The notes: generated by a model not told the origin, from the letters alone. Positions 9,691 through 20,932 are shown, counted from the stretch's first letter. The stretch: 64,000 nt of DNA from an uncultured beta proteobacterium (GCA_903889565.1 CAISYC010000015.1:1-64000), one strand, 5' to 3'. Translations and numbers: made by a program.

Positions 9691-12003
9691 ATGTCCACCC
9701 TTCAGCGTAAATGGGGCTACGGCCTGCCCGATCAGGCCGAACCAGCCTCGACGCCGGCCACAATGCCGGAATCCCCCGCCACCACGCACTGGCTGCGTCA
9801 CCTGAAGGGCGATGTCGTCGGCGGAGTCGCTGCGGCAATCATGACCATCCCGATCAGCATGGGCTACGGCCTGCTTGCACTGGCGCCGTTCGGCGACACG
9901 ATGGTGCCGACGGCCATCCTCGCCGGCCTTTACGCCCCCGTCATCGGCTGCCTGGTTGCCCTGATACTTGGCGCCAACACGACGATGATTTACTCGCCGC
10001 GCAGCATCGTCACCTTTCTCATCGGCGCCCTGGTCCTTGAAAACATCACGCGGTCGAATCTCGCCTTCCTGCATGCAGCCACGCCGGCGACCTTGCTCGC
10101 GGTCGCCTTCCTGCTGATTTTCGTCGCCGGATTATTCCAGACGCTGTTCGGCTTGTTTCGCCTGGGCGCGCTGGTCCGCTATATTCCGGCGCCAGTGACC
10201 GCCGGCTTCCAGAATGCGGCGGCCTTGCTGATATTCTTTTCACAGTTAAACGGCATGCTGGGCCTGCCCAAACATATTGCCGTAATCGATCTCACCGGCA
10301 GCCTTGGCGCGATCAAACTGCCGACGCTGCTGATCGGCATTATCACCTGCGCGCTCATTCTGAAAGGCGCCCGACTCACCCGCCGTATTCCGCCGACCAT
10401 CATCGGCCTCGTGGGCGGCGTCACCGCCTATTACCTGTTCAAACTGGCCGGCTTTGACGCGGGCCTGTCGCCGACCATCGGCTCGATCCCGTTTGCCCTG
10501 CCAAGCCCGCAATATTTCCTGCAATTCACCGAACTTGCGACCAACCCGGCGTTCGCCGCTGTGCTGCCGATGGTGATCGGCGGCGGGCTGAGCCTTGCCA
10601 TCGTCGCCTCGCTCGACGGCATGCTGTGCGCGCGCCTGATCGAAAGCGACTCCGGCAACCGCATCCATGCCAACCAGGAGCTGACGCGGCTCGGCATCGG
10701 CAACATGATCGCCGCATGCTTCGGCGGCATCGCCAACGGCATCAATCTGGCGTCGAGCTTCGCCAATCACCGCAGCGGCGCGCGCACGCCGCTGTCGCTC
10801 GCGGTGCACGCGGGCTTCATTCTGCTGGCAGTGCTGCTGCTGTCGCCGCTGCTCGCCTACATTCCGCGCGTGGTCATTTCCGGAATGCTGGTGGTGGTGT
10901 CCATCCAGTTATTCGACCGCTGGACGCTGCAGATCGGCAAAAAGCTGATCAAACGCGAATTCGCAAGCTCGCAGAACATGCTGCTCGACCTCACGATCAT
11001 CCTATTCGTCACGGTTGCGGCGGTTGCCATCAACATCGTGTTTGCGGTCCTGATCGGCGTCACCGTCACCGTCGTTTTCTTCCTGCTGCGCATGAGCAAA
11101 TCGGTGATCCGCCGCAGCTTTCATTGCGACAGCGTGCACTCGCGCAAAACACGCGACGAAAAGCTGATGGCCGTGCTGGCGCGGCATGGCGGCAGCATCC
11201 TGGTTTTCGAACTCGAAGGTCCGCTGTTCTTTGGCACCGCCGAAAATCTGGCCAGTGAAATCGCCGCCGCAATCGGGGAAAACGTCAGCCACGTCATTTT
11301 CGATTTGAAACGCGTCAACGACATCGACAGCACCGGCGCAAAAATACTGCTGCAGACGCACGACCGCCTGATGCGCGACGGCAAGCACCTGCTGCTGAGT
11401 TCGCTCGAGGAACGCACGCATATTGCCGATCTCCTCAAGGACATGGGCGTAACCGCCGCGCTGACGCGCAACCGCATTTTCAGCGACACCGACAGCGCGA
11501 TCGAATGGGCCGAGGATCGCGTCATATTCAGCCACATGGGCGAAATCGACGCCGCGCTCGAATTCCCCTTTGACCAGCTCGATGTACTCGCCGGCATGGA
11601 CGCCGCGGAGCTGGCGGTAGTGAAGTCGGTATTGTCACGCCGCCTTTATCACAAGGGCGATGTCGTCTTTCTCGAAGGCGACGAGAGCCGGGAGTTGTAC
11701 ATCGTTGCCATGGGCAACGCCAGCGCCCGCTTGCGCCTGCCGGGCACCGCGCGGCAGACGCGCCTGATTACATTCTCACCGGGCACGGTGTTCGGCGAAA
11801 TGGCCCTGCTCGACCAGGAGGCGCGCTCGGCCACCGTCGAAGCCGACGAGGATCTATTGTGCTATGTGCTCGATCGCGCCGGCTTCGACAAACTGACGCG
11901 GCAAAACCCGGCAATCGCGATCAAGCTGCTGACCAACCTCGGTCGCGAACTGGCCAGCCATTTGCGGCGCGCCAACCGCACCATCTACCAGCTCGCCAGC
12001 TAG
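9691..12003 (+). CDS. SulP-family anion transporter fused to STAS and cyclic-nucleotide-binding domains
   Basis: 770 residues in three modules. Residues ~35-475 are a SulP/SLC26 membrane domain with about a dozen hydrophobic segments (GVAAAIMTIPISMGYGLLAL near the start). Residues ~500-600 are a STAS domain with the conserved DIDSTGAKILL segment. Residues ~645-765 are a cNMP-binding domain with a phosphate-binding cassette FGEMALLDQEARSATVEA. The transported anion (sulfate, bicarbonate or dicarboxylate) cannot be inferred. A GTG start 18 bp upstream is possible, but GGAGAG lies 10 nt before the ATG at 9691. The gene stands alone. Confidence 0.9.
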   Translation: MSTLQRKWGYGLPDQAEPASTPATMPESPATTHWLRHLKGDVVGGVAAAIMTIPISMGYGLLALAPFGDTMVPTAILAGLYAPVIGCLVALILGANTTMIYSPRSIVTFLIGALVLENITRSNLAFLHAATPATLLAVAFLLIFVAGLFQTLFGLFRLGALVRYIPAPVTAGFQNAAALLIFFSQLNGMLGLPKHIAVIDLTGSLGAIKLPTLLIGIITCALILKGARLTRRIPPTIIGLVGGVTAYYLFKLAGFDAGLSPTIGSIPFALPSPQYFLQFTELATNPAFAAVLPMVIGGGLSLAIVASLDGMLCARLIESDSGNRIHANQELTRLGIGNMIAACFGGIANGINLASSFANHRSGARTPLSLAVHAGFILLAVLLLSPLLAYIPRVVISGMLVVVSIQLFDRWTLQIGKKLIKREFASSQNMLLDLTIILFVTVAAVAINIVFAVLIGVTVTVVFFLLRMSKSVIRRSFHCDSVHSRKTRDEKLMAVLARHGGSILVFELEGPLFFGTAENLASEIAAAIGENVSHVIFDLKRVNDIDSTGAKILLQTHDRLMRDGKHLLLSSLEERTHIADLLKDMGVTAALTRNRIFSDTDSAIEWAEDRVIFSHMGEIDAALEFPFDQLDVLAGMDAAELAVVKSVLSRRLYHKGDVVFLEGDESRELYIVAMGNASARLRLPGTARQTRLITFSPGTVFGEMALLDQEARSATVEADEDLLCYVLDRAGFDKLTRQNPAIAIKLLTNLGRELASHLRRANRTIYQLAS

Positions 12004-12079
12004 CCGGCGAACCGGGAATGCGGGCGCGGGCCTGCCCTGTTTTAAAAACAGCCTTCGAACCGGATCGGGAAATAACGAG

Positions 12080-12108
12080 CGCCTTCGCCGGATCGACCGG
12101 CGAAGGCG
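12080..12108. terminator. Hairpin between convergent genes
   Basis: A perfect 12-bp stem, CGCCTTCGCCGG at 12080-12091 and its complement at 12097-12108, with a 5-nt loop (ATCGA). It sits between the SulP gene and the convergent gene at 12118. No strong T-run follows on either strand, so it may act as a bidirectional terminator or an mRNA-end-stabilising hairpin. Confidence 0.6.
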
Positions 12109-12117
12109 TCGCAAACA

Positions 12118-12711
12118 TTACTTTTTGGCGGGTGCCGGTGCAGCGGCGGCGGGCGCCGCGGCGGGTGCTGCAACGGCAGGCGCGGCAGCAGCTGCCGGCG
12201 CAGGCGCAGGCGGCTGCGGCAGCAGCGCGTAATCGGCCAGCAATTTGCGATTGGCCGCTTCGATCGCCTGATCCTTGGCCGGCCAGTTTTGCTTGAGCGA
12301 CTCGAGCGCAACCTTGATCTTGTCCGGATTCGGCGTCGCCGCGCCAAGTTCCGCGGCCAGCGCGTCCATATCGCCGTCCATGGAGGAACGCACGCCGTCG
12401 AGCGACGCCCGGATGCTGTCACGTGCAGCCAGCAGCGCGCGCGTTGCGTCGATGAGTTTTGCCGGATCATCGGTAGCCGCACCGGCCGCAGTGACCAGCG
12501 CGCCGAGATCCTTGCTGAATTTCTTCGCCGCGTCATCCGGCATCTTCTTTGCCTTGTCGGCGAGCTTCAGGGCGTCATCCTTTTCCTGCGTGGTCATGGT
12601 CAGCTTCTGCGTGACATCATCGACCTGCATCATGCCGAATCCGCCACCGCCGGCGGCGCCAACCAGCAGCGATACGACGCCGACCAGTCCCAACTTTGCT
12701 TTTTCGTTCAT
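12118..12711 (-). CDS. Small membrane-anchored protein with an Ala/Pro-rich tail, function unknown
   Basis: 197 residues. A hydrophobic N-terminal segment (LGLVGVVSLLVGAAGGGGFG, ~7-26) would act as signal anchor. The middle (~35-155) is charged and helix-forming (QEKDDALKLADKAKKM and repeated short Lys/Asp/Ala stretches). The C-terminal ~35 residues are Ala/Pro repeats ending PAPAKK, like a cell-wall-spanning linker. GGGAGA is well placed ahead of the ATG. I do not recognise a family. It is convergent with the SulP gene and upstream of nothing on its own strand, so context gives no role. Confidence 0.75.
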   Translation of the reverse strand: MNEKAKLGLVGVVSLLVGAAGGGGFGMMQVDDVTQKLTMTTQEKDDALKLADKAKKMPDDAAKKFSKDLGALVTAAGAATDDPAKLIDATRALLAARDSIRASLDGVRSSMDGDMDALAAELGAATPNPDKIKVALESLKQNWPAKDQAIEAANRKLLADYALLPQPPAPAPAAAAAPAVAAPAAAPAAAAPAPAKK

Positions 12712-12874
12712 TTCCAGGTTCTCCCATCAGGTTTAAGACCGAGACAGACGCGCATCATAGCATGCGGCAGGAACGCCGCCCGTGACGGAAAACACGCCTC
12801 CGGCACGAACACGCCGGTTGCGCAGAAACACGCAATTGGCGTGTGGTAAGCTCGGTTTCCGCTCTGGAAATCGA

Positions 12875-13414
12875 ATGAAATACTGCAGCCAATGTGGCGC
12901 CGCCGTCGAGCTGCGCATCCCCGACGGCGACAGCCTGCCCCGCTACGTGTGTTCGTCCTGCGCGACCATCCATTACCAGAATCCGAAAATGGTTGTGGGC
13001 TGCATTCCGGAATGGGAAGACAAGGTTTTGCTGTGCCGGCGCGCGATCGAACCGCGCCGCGGATTGTGGACTCTGCCGGCGGGCTTCATGGAAAACGGCG
13101 AGACCACCTTTGACGGCGCCATGCGCGAGACGCTCGAAGAAGCCAACGCGCGGGTCGCAATCGAATCGCTCTACGCGCTCTACAACATTCCTTACATCAG
13201 CCAGGTCTACCTGCTGTTCCGCGCGCGACTGCTCGACCTCGACTTCAGTCCCGGTATCGAAACACTGGAACTGAAACTGTTTGCCGAAGCCGACATCCCG
13301 TGGGACCAGATCGCCTTCGCCACCGTGCGCAACACCCTCACCCATTATTTCGAAGACCGTCGCAAGGGCGCGTTCCCGTTTCACATGGGCACGATCGAGC
13401 GGGTCAAACCCTAG
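12875..13414 (+). CDS. Nudix hydrolase with N-terminal zinc ribbon
   Basis: 179 residues from the ATG at 12875 (MKYCSQCG); the frame is open further upstream, but the conserved N-terminus starts here. Four cysteines (CSQC... CSSC) form a zinc ribbon over residues ~4-30, as in the NudC-like/ADP-ribose pyrophosphatase subgroup. The Nudix box lies at ~70-92: GFMENGETTFDGAMRETLEE, with the usual REUxEE core, though the following Gly is replaced by Asn. It should hydrolyse a nucleoside diphosphate linked to another moiety; the substrate is unknown. It is convergent with the ABC export cassette. Confidence 0.9.
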   Translation: MKYCSQCGAAVELRIPDGDSLPRYVCSSCATIHYQNPKMVVGCIPEWEDKVLLCRRAIEPRRGLWTLPAGFMENGETTFDGAMRETLEEANARVAIESLYALYNIPYISQVYLLFRARLLDLDFSPGIETLELKLFAEADIPWDQIAFATVRNTLTHYFEDRRKGAFPFHMGTIERVKP

Positions 13415-13432
13415 CCGTAACGGCAGCGCGGA

Positions 13433-14599
13433 TCAAACGGCGCGCAGCGCATCGACGATATTCAGGCGTGACGCTCGGATCGCCGGCAAAAAACCGCCGA
13501 CCACGCCCATCGCCAGCGAAAAGGCGAGTGTCTTGACGCCGATTGCCGGGGTCAACGTGAAACTGAAAGCGAGTTCCGAAAAAGACTGCCAGTTCATGGT
13601 AGAGATCGTAAACAATTGCATGAATGAAGCCAGCAGCAGTCCGGCGCAACCGCCGGCAAGTCCCAGCATGGCCGACTCGAGCAGGAATGCGGCCAACACG
13701 CTGCGACGGCGGAAACCGAGCGCGCGTAGCGTGCCGATCTCGGCGGTACGGCTCGCTACCGACGCATACATCGTGATCATTGCGCCGATCACCGCGCCGA
13801 TCGAAAAAATCAGCGACAGCGTGAGGCCGAGATATTTGATGAAATTCGCCAGCACCTCGGACTGGTCGGCGTAAAAAACCGTCTCGCGTTTGGCCTCGAC
13901 CGTCAGGCGCGGATCGCTCTCGACGCCGGACTTGAATTCAGCGAAGCGCATCGAGTCGCTCAGCCGGATCACCACGGCCGAATAAACCGGCCGGCGAAAG
14001 GCCTGCATCAACTGGTCGGCATCGCCCCAGATTTCCGAATCAAATCCGCTCTGACCCGCGTCAAAGATGCCGACCACGCGCCATTCGCGCTGGCCGAGCC
14101 GGAGTGTTTCGCCGATGCCGGCGCCGCGAAAACGCTCGGCGGTGCTGCGTCCCGCGACGATCTCCGCCGCTCCGGGCCGGAACATCCGTCCCTCCACAAT
14201 GTTTACCTGCGGTCGCAATACGGGCGCGGCGACGCCGACGCCGCGCACCAGCACGTTGGCCGGCCGTCCGCTGTCGCGCTTGTTGAGATTGACCAGCACC
14301 ACGGTTTCCTTCGATACCAGCCGCTCGCCGTCATTGCCGAGCGCGACCGCCGGCTGGCTTTCAAGCAATGCCGCCTGCGCGCGGTCGATGATGCTTTGCA
14401 CCTCGGTCTGCGAGGAACGGCGCGTCACCACCACGTTGTCGTACGACCCGGTATCGACCAGCGTCCTGCGCAAGCCCTCCTCCAGCATCAGCACGGTCGC
14501 GAACACGAACACCACCAGCGCCATGCCGCCGGCGGTCAGCAGCGTGGTCCATTTGCGTGTCCACAGATTGCGCAGCGTGTAGGAATACGGGATCTTCAT
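13433..14599 (-). CDS. FtsX/MacB-type ABC permease, second subunit
   Basis: 388 residues with the FtsX-family layout: one N-terminal transmembrane helix (TTLLTAGGMALVVFVFATVLML, preceded by YSYTLRNLWTRKW), a periplasmic MacB-like core domain, then three C-terminal helices (ISLIFSIGAVIG-like, SVLAAFLLESAMLGLAGG, TLAFSLAMGVVGGFLPAIRA). It starts 2 bp after the preceding permease stop, so the two are translationally linked and probably form a heterodimer. It is the last gene of the adaptor-ATPase-permease-permease operon. Confidence 0.9.
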   Translation of the reverse strand: MKIPYSYTLRNLWTRKWTTLLTAGGMALVVFVFATVLMLEEGLRRTLVDTGSYDNVVVTRRSSQTEVQSIIDRAQAALLESQPAVALGNDGERLVSKETVVLVNLNKRDSGRPANVLVRGVGVAAPVLRPQVNIVEGRMFRPGAAEIVAGRSTAERFRGAGIGETLRLGQREWRVVGIFDAGQSGFDSEIWGDADQLMQAFRRPVYSAVVIRLSDSMRFAEFKSGVESDPRLTVEAKRETVFYADQSEVLANFIKYLGLTLSLIFSIGAVIGAMITMYASVASRTAEIGTLRALGFRRRSVLAAFLLESAMLGLAGGCAGLLLASFMQLFTISTMNWQSFSELAFSFTLTPAIGVKTLAFSLAMGVVGGFLPAIRASRLNIVDALRAV

Positions 14600-14601
14600 G
14601 T

Positions 14602-15759
14602 TCAGCCGATGCTGCGCAGACCGTCAACGATGCGGATGTGCATCACCCGCCAGCACGGCACCAGCGCGGCGACCACCGCAATCAGCACGGCGCACGCGAT
14701 TTGCCACTCGATCGTTTCATCATGCACATTGAACGTCGGGAACAATGTGCCGGTGGCCTTGCCGAAACGCTCGGCGATCGGAAAGGTGCAGAAAATGCCG
14801 ATCAGGGCGCCGCAGCCGGCAATCACGAAAGCCTCGCCGAAAATCAGCCCGGCCAGATGGCGCGAACCGAAACCCAACGCTTTCAGCGTCGCATATTCGG
14901 ACAGGCGTTCGCGCACCGTCATCGCCATGGTGTTCGCCATCACCGCCATGATGATGAAGATAATCAGGTAGGACACCACCCGGATCGCCACCACGATCGC
15001 CTCGGTCATCGACACGAAGCCGAGCTGGAAGGCCTGTTCGGTTTCGGTCAGCGTTTCAGCGAGCGAATTGCGGAAGGTCGCATCAACCGACGCGGACACG
15101 TCGGAGGCGCGATCGGCGCCGGTCAGCGCGATGATGTAGACGCCGACCGTGTTCATGCGCCGCGGCGCCGTGATGCGCATGGTTTCGTTGACGTAATCCC
15201 ATTGAAAGAAAAACTGCGACACGTCGGTGGTGCGCTCCGCGCCGTCATAGATGCCGCGGATCACGAAATCCCAGATGCCCGGATAAATCGTGCCGCGAAG
15301 GCTGACCGTGTCGCCGATCTTGAAACCATAGGTCTCGGCAAGCCGGCGGCCGACGATGGCGCCTTTGCGATCGTGCAGAAAATCGCGCATCTGCTCGGGC
15401 GGCACCACGAACTCTGGATACAGGTTGAAATAGGTCGGCGCATGCACCGCGAACTGCGGAAAAAAGTTCTTCTCCGTGACATAAACACCGCCGAACCAGC
15501 TTGCATACGACACCGCCTTGACGCCGTCGATCTGGCGGATCTTGCCGGCATAGGCGAGCGGCATCGAGAACACCAGCGAGATGGCGTTGCGCGTGATCAG
15601 GCGCGATTTCGACGCCGCCTCGGCGCCCGAATACCAGGCATCGACCACGGTGCGCAGCAGGCCGAAGGCGACGATCGCAACGACGATGCCGAGCACGGTG
15701 AGTCCGCTGCGCAACTGGTGGCGCATCGCATTGCGGACGATCATCCTCAGGTAATACAT
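14602..15759 (-). CDS. FtsX/MacB-type ABC permease, first subunit
   Basis: 385 residues with the same topology as its neighbour: an N-terminal helix (HQLRSGLTVLGIVVAIVAFG), a large periplasmic domain (~50-255), and three C-terminal helices including VVSYLIIFIIMAVMANTMAM and a final ACAVLIAVVAALVPCWR. Such permeases do not move the substrate through a membrane pore but transmit ATPase motion to the periplasm (known for MacB and LolCE). It lies 12 bp after the ATPase gene. Cargo is unknown; lipid, lipoprotein or peptide substrates all fit. Confidence 0.9.
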   Translation of the reverse strand: MYYLRMIVRNAMRHQLRSGLTVLGIVVAIVAFGLLRTVVDAWYSGAEAASKSRLITRNAISLVFSMPLAYAGKIRQIDGVKAVSYASWFGGVYVTEKNFFPQFAVHAPTYFNLYPEFVVPPEQMRDFLHDRKGAIVGRRLAETYGFKIGDTVSLRGTIYPGIWDFVIRGIYDGAERTTDVSQFFFQWDYVNETMRITAPRRMNTVGVYIIALTGADRASDVSASVDATFRNSLAETLTETEQAFQLGFVSMTEAIVVAIRVVSYLIIFIIMAVMANTMAMTVRERLSEYATLKALGFGSRHLAGLIFGEAFVIAGCGALIGIFCTFPIAERFGKATGTLFPTFNVHDETIEWQIACAVLIAVVAALVPCWRVMHIRIVDGLRSIG

Positions 15760-15771
15760 GCGGCCGCCGTC

Positions 15772-16458
15772 CTATTGGGTCAGTTCGCCCTTGTCGAGAT
15801 GGCGGATGCTGCGCGCCTTGGCCGCCGCATGGGGATCGTGGGTGACCATGATGACCGTCTTGCCCAGTTCCCGATTCAAGCGATCGATCAGGTTCAGCAC
15901 CTCTTCCGCCGACACGCGATCGAGATCGCCGGTGGGTTCGTCGGCCACCAGTATCGTCGGATCGGTGATGATGGCGCGCGCGATTGCCACACGCTGCTGC
16001 TGTCCGCCCGACAATTCCGACGGATAGTGCTCGACGCGGTCAGCGAGGCCGACCATCTCCAGCGCATCGCCGACATGCTGGCGGCGCTGCGCCGCGGACA
16101 GATCGGTCAGCAGCAAGGGCAGTTCGACGTTCTCGAAGGCCGTCAGCACCGGCATCAGGTTGTAAAACTGGAATATGAATCCGACATGGCGCGAGCGCCA
16201 CGCCGCAAGATCGGCTTCATCAAGCGCAGTGATGTCGATGCCGCCGATGCTCAGGCTGCCGGCATCCGGCTTGTCGATGCCGGCGATCAGATTGAGCAGC
16301 GTGCTTTTGCCTGACCCCGAAGGCCCCATCAGCGCAACGTAATCCCCGGCAGCGATATCGAGCGTGATATCGGTTAACACCGGCACCACCTGGTCGCCGC
16401 GGCGGTAAGCCTTGGCGAGATTGCGAATGGCGACGATCGTCTGCGCGGCCTGATCCAT
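15772..16458 (-). CDS. ABC transporter ATP-binding protein, LolD/MacB type
   Basis: 228 residues. Walker A is GPSGSGKST, the Q-loop lies in FIFQFYNLMPVLTAFENVELPL, the signature is LSGGQQQR, and Walker B with its extension is ILVADEPTGDLD. The FYNLMPxLTAxENVELPL segment is characteristic of the LolD/MacB/FtsE subgroup (MJ0796-like). It powers the two downstream FtsX-type permeases. It starts 24 bp after the adaptor gene. Confidence 0.95.
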   Translation of the reverse strand: MDQAAQTIVAIRNLAKAYRRGDQVVPVLTDITLDIAAGDYVALMGPSGSGKSTLLNLIAGIDKPDAGSLSIGGIDITALDEADLAAWRSRHVGFIFQFYNLMPVLTAFENVELPLLLTDLSAAQRRQHVGDALEMVGLADRVEHYPSELSGGQQQRVAIARAIITDPTILVADEPTGDLDRVSAEEVLNLIDRLNRELGKTVIMVTHDPHAAAKARSIRHLDKGELTQ

Positions 16459-16482
16459 CGGAACTCCGCGAAATGCCGCCGG

Positions 16483-17700
16483 CTAACGCCCGCCGACCGT
16501 CACGCGCGCGCCGTCGCGCAGCTTCTCCGGCGGCCGCAACACCAGTTTGTCGCCGGCGGCGACGCCGCTGCGAATCTCGATCAACTCACCGACCTTGTCG
16601 CCGGTTTCCACGGCCGTCTGCACGGCGCGGCCGTCACGGATCACGAACACGACTTTTTTGGCGTCCCGTTCAACCACTGCCGCCGGCAGCGCGGCGATGC
16701 GCGCCCCGCGTTCGCTTTCCGGCACTTCTTCAGACAAAAACGCGACCTTCGCGCTCATTTCCGGCAGGATGCGCGGATCGAGTTCGGCGAAACGCACTTT
16801 AGCCATCACCGTGGCCTTGGCCCGATCGACCGTCGGCACCATGCGCAGCAGGCGCCCGCGGAAGCGCGCATCGGGCAGCGCATCGAGCTGGATTTCGCAG
16901 GGCTGATCGACTTTGACCTTGCCGAGATTGGATTCCGACACGTCGGCCTCGACTTCGAGTGTGGCCATGTCGGCCATCGTCACCACCGCGGCCTGCGAAC
17001 CCAGCGCCGACGAAAACGGCGTGATAACGTCACCGACATTCGCGTTCTTGGTCAGCACCACGCCGTCGAAAGGCGCGCGTATCAGCGTCTGCTCGACCGC
17101 AACCTGCGCCGCCCGGTAGTTGGCCTGCGCCACCGCGATCGCTGCGCGATTGCCGCTGACCGCCGCGCGCGCCTTTTCGAGCCGGCTGATCGCCGTGTCA
17201 TGCGCTGCCTGCGACACGAAATTCTTGGCCAGCAGATCGCGCGAGCGGTTGAAGCTGCGCTCGGCTTCGTTCAACTCGGCCTCGCCCTGCTCCAGATTGG
17301 CCTGCGCCACCTTGATGTTGGCGGCCGCCTGTTCCATCGAAGCGACGACATCGTGACTTTCCAGCCGCGCCAGCACTTCATTGGCCTTGACCACCGAGCC
17401 TTCGCGCACGCCCAGCCACTCGAGCCGGCCGGTCGCCTTCGATGCCACCGCCGCCTTGCGCTGCGCGACCACATAACCGGTTGCATTGAGCAGCGCGAAG
17501 GACTGCGAGCGGTAGGCCTTGGACACCGTCGTGCTCTCGACCTCGACCGGCGCCATGACATTGCGCGCGATCAAGGCCGCCACAACGAACAGACCCGCGG
17601 CGATCAAAATCCATCGCGTCCATCTGCGCCGCCGCGGCAATGTCGGCGCGACCGTCTTGTCGCGCGAAATTCTGAGCTTGGATAAATCGGATTCGGCCAT
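16483..17700 (-). CDS. HlyD/RND-type periplasmic adaptor of the ABC export cassette
   Basis: 405 residues from MAESDLSKLR; an upstream in-frame ATG at 17751 would add 17 residues. There is a cytoplasmic tail, one transmembrane helix (WILIAAGLFVVAALIARNVM), a lipoyl-like half-motif, a ~100-residue coiled-coil hairpin (VASMEQAAANIKVAQANLEQ and on) and the beta-barrel segment APFDGVVLTKNANVGDVI. It is MacA-like in layout and should bridge the inner-membrane permeases to an outer-membrane channel, none of which is encoded in the window. It is the first gene of the four-gene operon and divergent from gcdH, with a 68-bp gap. Confidence 0.9.
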   Translation of the reverse strand: MAESDLSKLRISRDKTVAPTLPRRRRWTRWILIAAGLFVVAALIARNVMAPVEVESTTVSKAYRSQSFALLNATGYVVAQRKAAVASKATGRLEWLGVREGSVVKANEVLARLESHDVVASMEQAAANIKVAQANLEQGEAELNEAERSFNRSRDLLAKNFVSQAAHDTAISRLEKARAAVSGNRAAIAVAQANYRAAQVAVEQTLIRAPFDGVVLTKNANVGDVITPFSSALGSQAAVVTMADMATLEVEADVSESNLGKVKVDQPCEIQLDALPDARFRGRLLRMVPTVDRAKATVMAKVRFAELDPRILPEMSAKVAFLSEEVPESERGARIAALPAAVVERDAKKVVFVIRDGRAVQTAVETGDKVGELIEIRSGVAAGDKLVLRPPEKLRDGARVTVGGR

Positions 17701-17768
17701 CTCGCACACCCGCGCCGGAGCGCCCGCAATTCGCTGTAAACTACGATTCATTCTAGCAGGAGACTTCA

Positions 17769-18959
17769 GTGAGCGCCCCTTCCGCGTCGGCCAAAAATTT
17801 ATTTCAGTGGGAAGATCCTCTGCTGCTTGAAGATCAATTGAGCGACGACGAGCGCATGGTGCGCGATTCCGCGCGTGCCTACTGTCAGGACAAGCTGATG
17901 ACGCGCGTGCTGATGGCGCACCGGCATGAGAGCTTCGACCGCAGCGTGTTCAACGAGATGGGGGAAATGGGCTTTCTCGGCGCCACCATCGAAGGCTACG
18001 GCTGCGCCGGCGTCAGTTACGTGTGTTACGGGCTGATCGCGCGCGAGCTCGAACGCGTCGATTCCGGCTATCGCTCCACCGCCGGCGTGCAATCCAGCCT
18101 TGTCATGTATCCGATTCACGCCTTTGGAAGCGAGGCGCAACGGCAAAAGTACCTGCCCAAACTCGCTGCCGGCGAATGGGTCGGCTGCTTCGGGCTCACC
18201 GAGCCCGATCACGGTTCCGACCCGATGAGCATGATCACGCGCGCCAAAAGCGTCGACGGCGGTTATCTGCTCAGCGGCGCCAAAATGTGGATTTCAAACG
18301 CGCCGGTCGCCGACGTATTTCTGGTCTGGGCCAAAACCGATGATGGCGTTATTCGCGGCTTCCTGCTTGAGAAAGGCGCGAAAGGGCTGTCGTCGCCGAA
18401 AATCGAGGGCAAGTTCAGCCTGCGCGTATCGATCACCGGCGAAGTCGTGATGGACGACGTGTTCGTGCCGGAAGAAAACATGCTGCCCGGCGTCAAGGGC
18501 ATCAAGGGTCCGATGAGCTGCCTGAACAAGGCACGTTACGGCATTGCCTGGGGCGCAATGGGCGCGGCCGAATTCTGCTGGCATGCGGCGCGCAATTACA
18601 CGCTGGCGCGCAAACAGTTCGGCAAACCGCTCGCTGCCAACCAGTTGATCCAGCTGAAGCTGGCCAACATGCAGACCGAGATCACGCTGGGTCTGCAAAG
18701 CGTGCTGCGCCTGGGCCGCCTGATGGATGAGGATCGCGCCGCGCCCGAAATGGTTTCGCTGCTCAAACGCAACAATGCGGGCAAAGCGCTCGACATTGCC
18801 CGGCTGGCCCGCGACATGCACGGCGGCAACGGCATTTCGGATGAATACCATGTCATCCGCCATTTGATGAACCTTGAGGTGGTCAACACCTACGAAGGCA
18901 CGCACGACATCCACGCGCTGATCCTTGGGCGCGCGCAGACCGGCATTTCCGCCTTCTAG
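17769..18959 (+). CDS. gcdH: Glutaryl-CoA dehydrogenase
   Basis: 396 residues, with acyl-CoA dehydrogenase N-terminal, middle ([14 protein letters not shown]) and C-terminal domains. It is most like glutaryl-CoA dehydrogenase: the catalytic Glu (~376) lies in [20 protein letters not shown], a pattern typical of GcdH, and the N-terminus [19 protein letters not shown] is also GcdH-like. The reaction is oxidative decarboxylation of glutaryl-CoA to crotonyl-CoA with electrons to ETF, an exit step for lysine, tryptophan and anaerobic-type aromatic degradation. It starts at GTG 17769 with AGGAG about 7 nt upstream. No CoA-transferase or regulator is adjacent. Confidence 0.92.
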   Translation: MSAPSASAKNLFQWEDPLLLEDQLSDDERMVRDSARAYCQDKLMTRVLMAHRHESFDRSVFNEMGEMGFLGATIEGYGCAGVSYVCYGLIARELERVDSGYRSTAGVQSSLVMYPIHAFGSEAQRQKYLPKLAAGEWVGCFGLTEPDHGSDPMSMITRAKSVDGGYLLSGAKMWISNAPVADVFLVWAKTDDGVIRGFLLEKGAKGLSSPKIEGKFSLRVSITGEVVMDDVFVPEENMLPGVKGIKGPMSCLNKARYGIAWGAMGAAEFCWHAARNYTLARKQFGKPLAANQLIQLKLANMQTEITLGLQSVLRLGRLMDEDRAAPEMVSLLKRNNAGKALDIARLARDMHGGNGISDEYHVIRHLMNLEVVNTYEGTHDIHALILGRAQTGISAF

Positions 18960-19193
18960 TGCGGCGCCGGCGGCGGCCCCCGCAACCGGCAGGCCGGGTA
19001 CGCCTTATTCCCTGCAATAACCTTCGCTAAGTCCCTGTAACGCAACAAAATGGTGCGTCGCAACAGGCTTTGTGCTATGATGAAGCATCAGACGACCATT
19101 AAATTCATTTAATGCATTGATTTGATTAAATTTATTAATGGCATGCTTGTTGCTACGCACTTTGCAGCAACATTATTTGATGAAGGAACGAAA

Positions 19194-19403
19194 ATGCACA
19201 TGGGCATACTGAACGGCGAAATCTCGGTGGACTTTGCCGACGTATTGCTGATCATCAACGTGTTTGCGATCGCAATGCTGCTTGGCGTGCTGTACATCGA
19301 TGAAATCGTTGCGGCGCTCAAACGCGTTTTGCACACTTTGAGCCCGCAGGTGCTGATTGCGCGCATGCGTTTCTGGATCGACGAGTACCGCGCAACACAT
19401 TGA
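19194..19403 (+). CDS. Small single-pass membrane protein, function unknown
   Basis: 69 residues from the ATG at 19194, chosen because AAGGAACG lies 7 nt upstream; the frame is open 24 codons earlier. One strongly hydrophobic helix (FADVLLIINVFAIAMLLGVL) is followed by an amphipathic, basic C-terminus (AALKRVLHTLSPQVLIARMR). I recognise no family. It stands alone, after a 234-bp AT-richer gap that contains TATGAT (19076-19081), a possible -10, and convergent to glpK. Confidence 0.6.
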   Translation: MHMGILNGEISVDFADVLLIINVFAIAMLLGVLYIDEIVAALKRVLHTLSPQVLIARMRFWIDEYRATH

Positions 19404-19438
19404 TGTAATCGCGGCGCGCGGGCGTTGCCAGTACGCGG

Positions 19439-20928
<1,490 letters not shown>

Positions 20929-20932
<4 letters not shown>

